Origin: Bryum argenteum
Taxonomy: Eukaryota > Streptophyta > Bryopsida > Bryales > Bryaceae
NCBI GenBank assembly: GCA_037043015.1
Contig: CM073328.1
Coordinates: forward strand, 235,409-299,408
Direction of reading: 5' to 3'
Length of the DNA: 64,000 bases
Shown here: positions 38,145-50,077 of the stretch, piece after piece
How the letters are laid out: each line of letters starts with the position of its first letter
Numbering within the stretch: position 1 is the first letter of the stretch
Translations under genes and position numbers: made by a program
The notes under the pieces: model-generated
Seen by the model: only the letters and a program-made list of their open reading frames with translations
The model's database searches: none
Told to the model about the DNA's origin: nothing

Positions 38145-41100
38145 ATGAAGTTAATGTGATGTAGATGCTGTACGCTATTTGTTTCCAGTTTCCTTTCGCA
38201 TTTCCCACCATCAATTGGGGATGGGGATGAGCGCGTGGTATTGCCTTATCTGGTTACCACTTGTGCCACGTTCTTCTTTGGAAAGAGTTGCTAGAGGCAG
38301 TCGATTAGTGCCTCAGCAGTGCAAGACTGAGCATCTCAGAATTTTATTGTTATTTAGCATTTTATGTACTGCTTTGTAGGGCCCTGACTTGCATTGAGTT
38401 TGTAGGGCCATTAACGTCAGAGGATATTGTATTTCACTTACGACGCTTCTCACATTCCTCACGCATTTTTGTTTGAATGTTGATGTTGGAGTGTTCCACA
38501 TTACATTTGAATTTCTTGCTTCCGATTTGTAAATACTTGCTTTAAGAGCACCGTTTCTCAAATTTTAACCCCTCAGGGTCGTTTTGACTTCTGTCAGGCT
38601 TGTATCTTTTCAGTTTTGACTTTTTTATCACCACGAAGTTGAAACTTTATGCATATTGAAGCTTCTTGTAAATTATAGATTTTGGCGAACATTACACCAT
38701 TATAAGAACATCATACCATTACAAGTGCTGCAATAGATTAGGATAGTACAACATAAATCGAGTGACACCTTGCATGGACACTAGAAGATGATGCAAGACA
38801 ATCTGAGTGACACTCTATTCTTACCTGTTTTAGAGGATGACTGAATAGAAAAATTGATCCACCCCACAGTACAAGAAGAAATGATACAAATTATCCATCA
38901 AAATGAGTTCAAGTTTCTGAATAGAAAAATTGATCCACCCCACAATACAAGAAGAAATGATACAAATTATCCATCAAGCATGAGTTCAAGTTTCTCAAGA
39001 TCAATTTTGTGTGCTCATATCGAATGCTCAAGTTTCTCAAGATCAACTTTGTGTGCTCATTTCGAATAGACATGCTAGAACACTATCTACACTATCTAAG
39101 AAGTAGTTGTGATATCTTAATACTGCTTACTTCGATTTTTGTGTACAATCTACAACTTTAATATTTGCATACAGTCTACAGTGTAATAGGCCTCATTGTG
39201 ATTGCAATGCACTTTTATAGTATTCAAACTAAATCATGTTTGAGAACAAAAAGAAACTTCAAAGTTTCTGAAGTTGGTTGAAAATGTGACCCAAAGAACA
39301 AAATTTTGTAAATCATCTTCAAGAGAGACAGTACATTAAGGAAGATGAACTGCCTTTCTTACTATGAACATTGTGATCCCACAAATAGTAAGAAGCATGT
39401 ATGTAAGATTTAATTGTAATGTCCATGTAAGATTTGGGTGATACATCCTAGTACAATTACATTTTTCAAATGACATCATACTATATGATAATTGGTCTTG
39501 CATTGAGAAAGGGGAGTGTTGAAGGTGTAACCTAAAATGTAGACTTTTCTCCATAACGGGTCGAACGCAGCAGTGGAGAGGCCCGCTCCTGCTCCTCGAA
39601 CCCCAGCACTCATACTTAGCTGCCTCGAGTCATCACTGAAGATTCGTTTCTGAGATCGTTCTCACAGAAATGTACGGCTCACTTACATAGTCGATCCAAA
39701 ACACCCAAAACGCGCACTATAACTGCGAATCCGGCAAGTGGTTTAAAATCTAGAGTAAAATCTTCAACACGATATGTGGCCAACTGAGCCTGCGGATGAA
39801 ATTCCGCATAAAAGAATGGTCAGATCTGCTCAACGATCGAATTCGCAATCAATAGGACGTTAAACTTCGGGAACCGAGGACTGAACATACACGTCATTCC
39901 CAGCAGTGTGATTGCTCGCTCTTCGTAGATGAACATAGCTATCTACTTGGAATGAGCTTCTGAGGGATTTTGCTCATGAAAAATCAACATAGCCTATTGC
40001 TCATTAAGGTGAAGATGATGTTTAAAAAAAGTTTCACCGGATAAAGCAACTTAAGAGTTGTGACGATCAATGTAGACATGCAAATGCTACCGCTTCGAAC
40101 AAGCACCACACCGATATACCCACCAAGGGCCCACTATACAGCGAGGCAGCGAGTCGCTTTAGATCTAGGTTTTGAACATACATACTTTACATACATACTC
40201 TATACTAATGATTGTGGAAAGAGCGCTTTTGCCCGGAAGTAAGGGAAGGAGCCACACGTCGTTGTGGCCTTGACAAAAACCATGAACATTTTAGAACCTT
40301 TATATGTGTGCGGAGGAAGGCCCGATACTGCACCTACTCCGGGTACAACGAGCGGGAATTCGAATGAACTAAAGCGGCACTGGCCACATGAGGCTGGGCT
40401 GGTCCGAGGGCCCAGCTACTCAACAGATTGGCGGACCCTGCCGTGCAGTTACTGTAGTGGAAATTGCATTATGTATTCAAGTGGAGTGCCAAAGTGCCAA
40501 TCATCTTCGGGCAATGAGCTTCCCTAAATTTAGAAGCACTGGTCAATTCCTTCCGCACTGCGATACTTTAACTCCCTAATAAAGTAAACTGGAAATTCTG
40601 ATATCATTCTATGTCGTTCATGTATGATCGCTGAGCAAATGTCCATCACTTCAAGTCTTCACCGTATTGGAAGCATAAGCCTTTCAACAGTGACTGAGAC
40701 GAATCCGCAATTTTGTTAGTTAGATATATTATTGTACCACAACATGTGTGAGAGCGATACTTCATCCAGATATTTGAGAGCCAAATGAAAGTCAAACTCG
40801 TAAGCAAAATGCTGTATAATGCGTTTCAGTTGACAGTAAGCTCAAGTATCGATGTTACAGACCTGCACATCGGCAGCAGATACCTGGGATTAAGAGTACA
40901 GTGTGCGGCCCGGAGTTACAACAGAAACTAAGCTACCGTGCATTTCATGATTTGCTAACAGTGTGTCCCGAGTTGACGAATGAACTTCATAGATCATTCT
41001 GCTCATTAGCAACCTGATCGAGCCAAAGAATCTGTGATACTCGAAATCAACGATCGAATCCCTGCCCTCGCGCGGTAGCTGACCGAGTAACACAGCCAAC

Positions 41101-41235
41101 CTAGTAGGTCATCGAGTATTCGAGCTTTTGTCTAAAACCAAACGGAAAAGCCAGGGGTATGAGTGTCCAGAAGGAGTCGATGTTTAAAATCTAGGCGAGG
41201 CATCGCAACAGCAATCACTAGTTTGCCTTTCCTGG
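38145..41235. other. intergenic region with short tandem duplications
   Basis: No gene seen. A 76-bp unit beginning CTGAATAGAAAAATTGATCC is duplicated at 38841 and 38917. A second unit of about 41 bp, containing CAAGTTTCTCAAGATCAA, is duplicated at about 38985-39067. A TTTTAACCCCTCAGGG motif at about 38,564 resembles the ends of the TTAA-bounded elements found after 44 kb. Bases 39,560-41,235 look unique and non-coding. Confidence 0.6.
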
Positions 41236-42565
41236 TTACGGCTCGTACGACCCCGTGTCCACATATACTTGGGGCAAATCGTCCGGATGGACTGAGGGAG
41301 AAATAGCAAGGACAGGTTCGAAGTCCGGCAGCACAGCCCACTTCCGCAGCAGAAAATCGAACTCCACGATCCAGAGCCTCCGAGGGTTTGCAAGATTGCG
41401 CCAGAAAAACATCCGGTACCGGTGGCCCGCGGCTTTCAGTTGCCTTCCCTTATTCGGGCCCAATAGGTCGTAATAATCGCGAGGCATCTCCACCATGGGG
41501 CGCTCATGAAAGTTACGGCCACGAAGGCCCAGACCATAAATTTCAATGGTTCTCCTGCCCGTATTCTCGATCACCGCAAACAGGTTGCCCGCGCACTCCA
41601 CCGTTTGGAAACACTTCGATGACGCGGGAGACGATGCAGGGATGCGAATGCAGTCCTCCGTCCAGCGCTCGTTCCGGACGTCGAAGGAGACCAGGATGGC
41701 AGTGTCGGCCCGATTGTCGCTTAAGACTCCGTAGCAGAACAGCAGGCCCCCGCACAGCGTGGCGCTGATGTGCCTGTCCCTTATGTTAGACACCGTTTCG
41801 TCGCGCACGCCGGTGGCTGGTGTTCCTCGCAGTCTCGTCCACTCCCAAGAACTCGAGTGAAATATTTCGGTAGCCTGTGCTCGCACCGCTATGATCTTGA
41901 ACGAAGTAGCATCGACGTGACCTTCCACCAGCAAGACGTTGCCCACCTCCCCCCAAGTCTCCGTATTGTTCGGAAGGGTCTCCCAGTTATTCGTGACTGG
42001 ATTTCCAACCACCACTTGCGATGGTACATTAGTAATCTTATATCCTGTCAGCGCCTTGCCATTCCCTGCTTGCACCCATGCGGTAACCACGTCACCCCTC
42101 AAAGTCAGAGAATCAACTGTTTTCCAACATAAGTCACCCACCGAAAGGTTGGTGGAATCATGCCCAAAAATTGTGTCGACGAGATCGCTGGGTAAGTTTA
42201 GTACCTGCAAGAGGTCGAATGTCTACTTGCGGCAAACGCTGAAGTGGACCCATTTGCCTCCATGCACTGCTCGTGCTATCATATCCCCACCAGTCGTGCT
42301 GAGCCTCAAAGCCGTTAAGTCGCTTGAAGAGGAGAGGGCAATATGATTGGCTGGAGGTGCTGTCCTGCTCGACTCGAAAGTGAGTGAGGGAGTCTGACTT
42401 GTTGAGTAGACCGTTCCATCGTTTGCAAACAGCTCGTGCCCGGAGAACGTCGAAGAGCGGAAGCGATCGGAAGACAGAATTCAGCAGATCATCAGGAAAG
42501 ATATTCATGCTCGGGGGCTCCAAGCCGCCAGCCAAGTACTCAGTCGGACAGTGGGAGCTACTCAT
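41236..42565 (-). CDS. F-box protein (kelch/galactose-oxidase-like C-terminus), split by a 22-nt frame anomaly
   Basis: The first segment, 42227-42565, encodes 113 residues with an F-box at about residues 20-55 (NIFPDDLLNSVFRSLPLFDV, then LRARAVCKRWNGLL). The second, 41236-42204, encodes 322 residues with GNPVTNNWETLPN, SWEWTRLRGTP and LLFCYGVLSDN, beta-propeller-like strands usual in plant F-box proteins. F-box proteins pick substrates for SCF ubiquitin ligases. The two segments lie in different frames. Removing the 22 nt at 42205-42226, which begin GTAGAC and end TTGCAG on the gene strand, joins them in phase to a 435-residue protein. A 22-nt intron is far below the known plant minimum, so a frame-shifting insertion is the simpler reading. 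The gene may be broken. Confidence 0.8.
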
Positions 42566-44266
42566 TGTCCAAAACAGCCTTAATTTGACGAAGTAGTTGA
42601 CTTTCCTCGCTACAAGTCCTCTAGACTTAGAACCACCAACTTGGCACGAACTAGGGGTTCAGAATCATCGATATGCTGGGGGTGAATTGCACGTGGGTAT
42701 CAGTCGCCGAGTGTCGTACCTGTACGATTGCAGCCCTCCCGTGCGCACATCGGGAGGAATTAAGTGGTGACAGGTCAGAGCGAAGAGATATAGAGCTATA
42801 TAAAGACGCTAAGTTGTAGACTGTCCACTGTAGACATGTAGCGACCCAAAAATGGCAACTTCCGTGTTTAGATACTAAAATTTCCTGATTCCTGCCTATG
42901 ATTCATGAGTAGATTAACATTAATTTATACAGTAGTCACTACAGCTAGTAGCCCTTAAGGAGGTCCCCACTAAGATACTCTGGTGGGGGCATGTTTTGTC
43001 ACCAGCTGCTCGAGAGTTGCTCACCCGGCACTTCAGGTTTGAAGCTGACTGTTGGTAATCCTACCGACCTCTTCGGACGAGCTTCTAGAAATTTCCGCTA
43101 GTCCCAGTGCGCTACTCTACAAGTCTGTACCCTGGCGCTGCTGCTAAATCTCGGTTCATGAACCTCACTGCGAGTTGCCCTCCCACGAGAATCTCCTTCC
43201 TCCTTCAGATGTCGGTGAAAGTTTGAAGCTCTCCGGCATCTAGTGCTTCTAGTGGAAATCGTAAAGCATGTGACGGTTCAAACTATGAGGAACTTCACTC
43301 TTCATAGCTGCATTTACATCCTCGATCAAACTATGAACTAGTCCGAATGTACTTAAGAGTTAAGATATCTACAAGCTGTAGCAGAATGTTGTTCCACATC
43401 TACGTGCTGTATCGACGTCCCAAAGAGTGTTATCGATCGATGCGTGCACGCAAATGCTTCTGATCTCGCAGGAAGACTTAGAGAATTGCAAGTAACGCCC
43501 CTTGCCTGTCAGCTTGATCACGTAGCTCGATCGTCGGTCACACAGAAAGAAGGGTAGCCTAAGCGACTACAAATCGAATAGCACTTACTAAGTCGCATAA
43601 ATCAGTCTAAGAATTCACACCAGTACGGTACTACATCTGAGCCACTTGATCCGCGTCGACGTTTGGCACGGTAACAGCTATGACTTTGTATTCTAATCGG
43701 AGCACCAATAATTTCACAGGCGAGCTAGGAACGGCAGAAGAACTCGATGACACCAGAAGCAAGCGGAGTTGGAACGGCGGAAGAGGCACCTTCTAAACCT
43801 TCGAATAAATCACACATGTAACCACTGGCGAGAGACGGTAATGATCACCGAAATGCAGCTAGAACTACAAGTAGCTGGAGCCCCATACCCTTCAAAGTCC
43901 AAAACCGGTCGACAGCAGGATTCGCCTCCGACACAAGTCGAGGCATTTGCAGACAACACAAATTGCAGAAACTTACAGACAAGTTGACCTTTAACGACAC
44001 TAGCTAGGTCTGCATTAGGAACATGTAGTTTACTGTAGCGGCACAAAAGACCGGAGGTGGGGGCAGCGTATCGTCCAGCCCGACTACGAGATTCCCGCAA
44101 CAGACGTGTCCGAAGTCGTCTCCACATTTGACCAAGAGCCCCAACTACAATATAAGCTGCTCAAAGATGCAGTCGGGTGCAAGAATAGCTGACCTAAAAC
44201 CGCCAAGTGCTTTCAAGTGAGGATATGGAGCACCAGGCGTCGCCGCGTCGCCCATAACCACAGCTC
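42566..44266. other. intergenic, nothing recognised
   Basis: Moderately GC-balanced unique-looking sequence. Short open frames show no family resemblance and no repeats stand out. Confidence 0.5.
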
Positions 44267-44636
44267 TTAACCCTTAAACGCCTAGCTATACGGTTTTGGG
44301 CAGCCCAGTATTGGATCAGAGCATCTTTTGCACGTGGGCATGATGAATAGTGCACTTTTTGAACTTGGGCATCATGAATGATCCAATCAATGATGAGCTT
44401 GCAACCTCCTACAAGTATTGTACAACCCCAACCTACCTACCACAATCCTTTCAAAGCACAAAATCACTCATACAAATTGTGATTTGAATTCTAAAATTTC
44501 ACTTTTTGAATGCATTAGAAGAAGGTGACCAGTTTGACATCAAAATATAAGTGAAAAGTTGAGTACATTGAGAGCTACAGAGGAGATTCTCTTGGAACAT
44601 GACCCCTCGGGTCACCTTCGGCGTTTAAGGGTTAAG
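44267..44636. mobile_element. TTAA-bounded short inverted-repeat element (370 bp)
   Basis: The left end TTAACCCTTAAACGCC (44267-44282) is matched exactly by its reverse complement at 44621-44636, a perfect 16-bp terminal inverted repeat. No open frame of note lies inside, so it is non-autonomous. Because TTAA is at both outer ends, a duplicated TTAA target with CCC-starting inverted repeats, as in piggyBac-type elements, fits. TTAA is palindromic, so it cannot be separated from the repeat itself here. Confidence 0.75.
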
Positions 44637-44996
44637 GATGTGCATGGCTCGTACTTTCTCATGCATGCTTCGGATGTATACATGCCAAGATGGAGTTTAT
44701 GTCCTCGATATGAAACTGCAATGATCATACAGGCAGCTGATCGAGAAACCTGGGTTCAAAAGAGCAAAATGATGTTTATGAATTATTCGTAAGTAGCTTA
44801 CTGATCACGATGACGGTAAACATCTAACGAAGCGTCTCTTTGCAGGTGAGCCCTAGCGTCCTTGGGGGCAAAACACGTACAACTAACTCGCCATTCAATC
44901 CATTGCAAAATCTACCCCTGGAAAGTCTCCCCTCATCGGTCCCATAGAGAACGTAGGTCAACGGTCTACAGTGCTGTGATCTTGAAATCACACACT

Positions 44997-45215
44997 ACAC
45001 TAAATTTGATAATTAGTGTTAGATACACTAATTTACATAAACATGTTATAAGTTTTTACTGTTGTTCAATAATTTTACCCACTATATTGGCCAAGATGGG
45101 GGTCCTTATATAGTATCAGAATCAATGCTCTTGGTAAATTTCTTTAAACAAAAGTAAAAACTTATAGCATTTTCAAATCTTATAATAATCTAACACTAAT
45201 TGTCAAATTTAGTGT
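44997..45215. mobile_element. foldback (MITE-like) inverted-repeat element
   Basis: ACACTAAATTTGATAATTAG at the left pairs with the reverse complement at the right end, with one mismatch in about 27 bp. A second inner block, TATAAGTTTTTACT versus AGTAAAAACTTATA, continues the symmetry. The centre includes ATCAGAATCAATGCTCTTGG. The element has no coding capacity. Confidence 0.75.
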
Positions 45216-46739
45216 ACTTCAAGTCGGGTGTCTAGAAATGTCGAGATTGTTAATCCTTCGTAATCCTCGACTTCTTTTTCCTCCACGTATTGCACCATTG
45301 AATGTATTGGTTCTTAACCCTCTGTGTTTTTGAGAACTTGAAACCTCAAAAGTGCAAAATTCTATCTCTATGCAATCCCACATTGTGAATCATTTTTATG
45401 TCTTTTCTTCAACTTCCAACCATGAGATCTTGGACCTACAACTATTTTTAGATACTATTCAAAAATTGGCCATTGAATGTTTACCATTTGTCTTGATCAT
45501 AACATCCAAAGTTTGTCTCCCAAAGTTTGTCTTCTGTGCATTGTGAAGATTGTTTTTGGAATGTTTGGAGGTTGCCCTTACAGAATTGATACTTTTTTTG
45601 ACTCAAGTCACTTTGGAACTAAAGCAGTGATTAGGTTATGAACATATGTCATATGTCAAGAAAAAAAGGGAAAAAAAAGGGACTAAATATAAAATGCCCT
45701 TTCTGGATATAAATTGCAAGAACCCGACCAAGGAGAGTAGGGGTTGATCCTAAATTTTCAAGAAGCCCGTTATGGGGTCAATATGGGCTCTAATCTACTA
45801 AATTCACAAAATTGTATGAAGTTAAATCTTTTTCACAAGTCATAGAGTTTTTCCATACCTTTCTGAAAAACGTGCTCCAAAATTCCTCATGCATTAGGAG
45901 ATATTAGAAGTCAAAGTTTGAAAACACTATAAGAGCATGTTGATATTTACCCAAAACTACCGTATATGCTCATGTATCCTCAACATCTCCCCGAGATCAA
46001 TCATATTACGGAACCTTCAAAATGTACCAAAATTTGATATTTTACTTTTTTCAAGTCTTGATTTTTGTGCGTGTAGATAAGGTTCTAAAGCATGATTGAT
46101 GGTTCACTGTTTAGATTTTCAAGCCAATAAGTCTTCATATGCCCTTGTATATGTTGCGGTCACATTCCCCTTAGTATAGCACTTTTTAAAATTCTTGGTA
46201 AAAGGGTGTTTCAGAGATGAAGATGGACAACCTTCTAGACGATTTTTTTTTTTTTTTTTTTTTTTTAATATTAATTTTTTAATTTTTATATAGCTTCATC
46301 GGTAGAATTTCCACATTAAAGTGAATATTATTTAATTATGTGGTCCTCTTTAGATATAAATGGATGAGGTGGAGAAATTCTAGGATCTAAATTTAGTAAC
46401 CTGCCTTGGAAATTGTACTTTTTGCATGTATTATACTAGGGTTACACCTGCCTTGGAAATTGTACTTTTTGAGCACACTCACACTGACTAATATTGACAT
46501 TGGTGGAGGGCACTAGGGCTCACCACGTTGGTGGAAGAAGGGGGGCTACTATGTTAACTTGACTACTTATTTACTAAGATGAAATTTACCTCAGTATAAC
46601 ATCTTAGTATCACCTATGCTACAATAGGGGCGTTGTAACCCTAGTATAATACATGCACCCTTTGTCCTAGAATGTTTCATCCATTTTGCGAACTTTGTGG
46701 GAATAAGGTAATCTTGAAAATTAAAAACGTCACTGAAAA
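45216..46739. other. AT-rich intergenic DNA
   Basis: No gene. A short direct duplication (CTGCCTTGGAAATTGTACTT followed by TTTG) occurs at about 46,402 and 46,448, and a run of about 23 T at 46,244-46,267. The rest looks like decayed repeat sequence. Confidence 0.5.
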
Positions 46740-46835
46740 GCGTTGGTCTAGCTCAATGGATAGCTCTCTGCGAGAGCTTTGTAAGGATAGATGATTTGAA
46801 AATATTTGCTTGAGCAATAATAAAGTTTTGGCGTG
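46740..46835 (+). repeat. tRNA-like / SINE-like fragment
   Basis: TAGCTCAATGG (46749-46759) resembles a tRNA A-box and GATTTGAAAAT (46793-46803) a degenerate B-box. It ends with AATAATAAAGTTTTGG. A weaker relative with the same ending lies at about 47,835-47,935. This could be a decayed tRNA-derived SINE; it is not a functional tRNA. Confidence 0.3.
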
Positions 46836-46876
46836 CCAAAGGTTGGCAACTTTGTTCAATAAACAATCACCCACCC

Positions 46877-47818
46877 TTAACCCCTCAAAATCCACGAAAA
46901 CCAATTTGGTTTTTTGAGATTTTCGTGCAGCTCATTTAAAGGGTTTAAAATTGATATTTTTGCCTAAGATTTTTATTGGGTGATCTCCATACTGTAATCT
47001 GTATGTGGTAAAATTTGCAAGGCCAAGTTCTATTTTTAAAACCTCCATCTAGAAATTTTAGGTTTCAAGTCCAAAGCGGGCACTTTGAATTAAGCTTTTT
47101 TAAGTATTCTTTTTTGGAAATATGTTCATTAAAAAATTATCATTCAAATTCCAAAGTGACCAAAGTCAAAAAATATACCAATTTTACAAGGGCAGCCTCC
47201 AAAACTTTCAAAAACAATCTGTACAATTTCTAGTAATTTTACAATTTTTTCTTTCAAACTTGCCAAAATTTGAGATTTTGGATTTTTTTGAAGATTTTTT
47301 TTCTCAAAATTCACATACTCGTAAAGGCACATACTCACCGTCCAAAATTTTCTTGAACTAAATATATCATATGTGGTCATGTGGTGCTTGTTTTACTAAA
47401 TTATTCTTTTTAGACCTTCTTTTATAAAATAATGCACATGAAGGTCAAAAACGTGCAATGAGTCTCTAAAATTTTGCATGAGCATAATCAACTTGATTAC
47501 CTACATGGAAAAAAATGAGGGAAAAATGATTGGAGTAACAATCATCAAATTGCCCTTGGCACCATTTAAACAATGCCTCTCAGTCAGTGGCAAAAAAAAG
47601 TGTTGGACAAACTTTGATCGTTACGATCTCACAAATGACAAACATCTAACGATTGAAATTTTGACAAGTCCTTTTATACAGGTTAAGTACAAGATCTTAC
47701 GGTTCAAAGTCTAAAACCAGAAAAAATAAGTTTCTCAAATTCCCCATTTCCCAACAAGGTGAAAAATGGCAGTTTTTGGTTTTGGACTTCAAGAAACGCT
47801 TGGATATTTAGGGGTTAA
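46877..47818. mobile_element. TTAA-bounded inverted-repeat element (~942 bp)
   Basis: The left end begins TTAACCCCTCAAAATCCACG; the reverse complement of the right end begins TTAACCCCTAAATATCCAAG, 17 of 20 identical. The interior shares ordered blocks (TGTATGTGGTAAAA, ATGTTCATT, CCTCCAAAACTTTCAA, AAGATCTTACGGTT) with 50,100-50,550 and 7,560-7,860. No transposase is encoded. Confidence 0.7.
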
Positions 47819-49796
47819 GTAAAATGATGATAAAGCAAGGTGATATAATGGTAGTGAGTAGAAATTACTCTCCAGGGGCTTTCTAGTGACATATGATTTA
47901 AAAAAATTTGCTCCAGTAATAATAAAGTTTTGGTTCTTGTGAAAAACCCAAAACTTGATAAGAAAAAGTACTCAATTTTTGGTGAATTCTTGAAATCTTT
48001 GGGTTTTGATCACTTTTGGGCAGATTTTGAGAATATTTGAGCATATACCAGAGTTTGGGCAAGTTTGGGCAATTTTGGGCACATTTCAGATAGAGTTTTC
48101 AAACTTTGACACTGAATATCTCCCAAAATATGAGGACTGTTGGAGCAGGAGGTGACTTTTGGAGCAGATGTCTACAACCAGACTCGCAGGTTTCAACTTT
48201 ATGCAATCTAGAAATTGTAAGTCAAAGACTGACCAAAGCCCAATTGTCTGAATTTGGGCCTCACTCACCTTCAGGGGTCAAGGTATTCCTGAAAGACTTG
48301 CATAAGGGCTGCTAAATATAGCACCCCTTTGAATTCACACCTGTAACAGTCTAAAAGTTTTGAGGTTTCCCAATAGGCGGCACAAAATCTCCCAAAAGCC
48401 AAGTTAACTTGAAGTAAACGACTTCCAGTTGAATGGGTCGCCAAAGCGCAAAGTTGTATAGCCAATCCATTAGAAAAGAGAAATGACCTTTGCTAGTCTT
48501 ATTCCTTTAACTAATTTGTGGGTAATACCCTTATATGTTGGTCTAGCATATTAGGGCATTCTCAACGAACCCGTTTGGCTACATCTAGATGGAGGAGTTC
48601 CGGGGTTGCTTAATGTAGCACCTTTTGAATCCACACCCTTTGTGATGGACAAGCTTAAGGACGTTGCAATATTTTGACTTCCATCACACGATGAGAAAAA
48701 TTGAAAAGCAATTGAAGTCAAAAAGTGCAAAATTTTTGAGGTTTTTTCGATAGGCAGCATAAAATCTCCTCAAATGTCAAGTTAACTTGTAGTAAATGTT
48801 GCGTGTGAGTGGAAGTTGAGAGGTAGCTAAGGTGTGGCAAGCTCCTACCTTTGGCGTTTGGAGAGTTTCTCTCTTCAGCGGCCAAAGGTATCGGGTCAAA
48901 CATTTTGTTGGAAAATGCAAAACAACCTTTGCCTAGCTAAATGTAGTGAGTCTTGCTCTTTTAACTAGTTTTTTGGGAATGCCTTAAAAGGGCTTATTGT
49001 TAAATTGGAACTTTTGGTGGTCCCTTCTTAATTTTGCAATATGGATACTTCTACATTCTTAGACCAAAAATGCCTTTTTACTTTTACTTTTAAAAGTTCC
49101 TATTATACGAATAGTTTAGGTTTAGTTTTAGATGCAACTCGGTAAAGTGTATACATACGATTTTGAATTTCTTTCTATGATTGTATTAACAACCAATATT
49201 CAAGTCAAGGGGTTGGGTTTAATCCTATTTTGAAAAAGAATCTAGAGATGAGTGAATCCGACTTTTGCAACTGTATTAAACTCAATACAAGGCTATTCTA
49301 TGGGATGTGAAAAATGAATACCACTTCAAGCACTTTGATAATTCTATTAGAGCATGTGATGTGGGAGCTCAAAGTTGAGAACCAAATAATCAGAGGTGAG
49401 CATGCCTTTTTGTAAGACTATTCAACACGAGAATTTGATTTTAGTGTTAAATAGTTATTTGTATGTGCATCAATGTAGATAGGAAGGATGCAACATGACC
49501 ATTGTTGTAAAAAGACATGAACATTGTTGTATTCAAGGCACGTACTACCTGCAATAAATCTATCTCAAGAACCTTTTACTAAATTGAAGGTCTATGAGCA
49601 GTTACAATCATCCTACATACCCTATTTGGTTTTCCCAAAGCCTCGTCATTCTTCAAGAAATACCGGATTCACTTGTTCCAGAATATTTGTCATACTTCAA
49701 CTCCTTCACTGGAATATTGAGTGTTAATCTTTAAGTGGAAATATTGAATAGTCTTCAAAAAAAGAAATTAAAACTTTTAATGATGAAATCTTCTCT
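47819..49796. other. AT-rich repeat-derived region
   Basis: No gene. Two diverged direct copies of a ~130-200 bp segment lie at about 48,311-48,440 and 48,609-48,830, sharing TATAGCACC/TGTAGCACC, TTTTGAGGTTT, AAAATCTCC and AAGTTAACTTG blocks in order. The rest is decayed and AT-rich. Confidence 0.55.
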
Positions 49797-50035
49797 AACC
49801 CTAAGACGTCCGTTTTTATTTTTAGCTTAAAAACACATATCTCTTGAAAGTATCATGTGTGATAGTGAAAGCAAGCTTTCAAGATCTCGATTGAACAATC
49901 CTGAAATCACTTATTGTGTCATGTGAATTAAATTTTGAATCATGGGGCTTCATTAATTGGAAGACTAAAATATTCCTACTTACCAAACATTAGAAAATTC
50001 TATCATTTAGGGATGCTTTACATTGGAGTTCATGA
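49797..50035 (+). repeat. left-end fragment of a TTAA-bounded element
   Basis: Starts TAACCCTAAGACGTCCG, followed by TTATTTTTAGCTTAAAAACA, and tracks the first ~240 bp of the element at 51,662 block by block. No matching right end is visible, so it is a truncated relative. Confidence 0.6.
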
Positions 50036-50077
50036 GGCCTAGGGAGGGCAAAAAAATCCTCTTGTGCCATTATCCTA

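Noticed and set aside
46740-46812. Functional tRNA gene
   Set aside because: The A-box-like motif is good but no cloverleaf closes and the B-box is degenerate; at best a SINE remnant.
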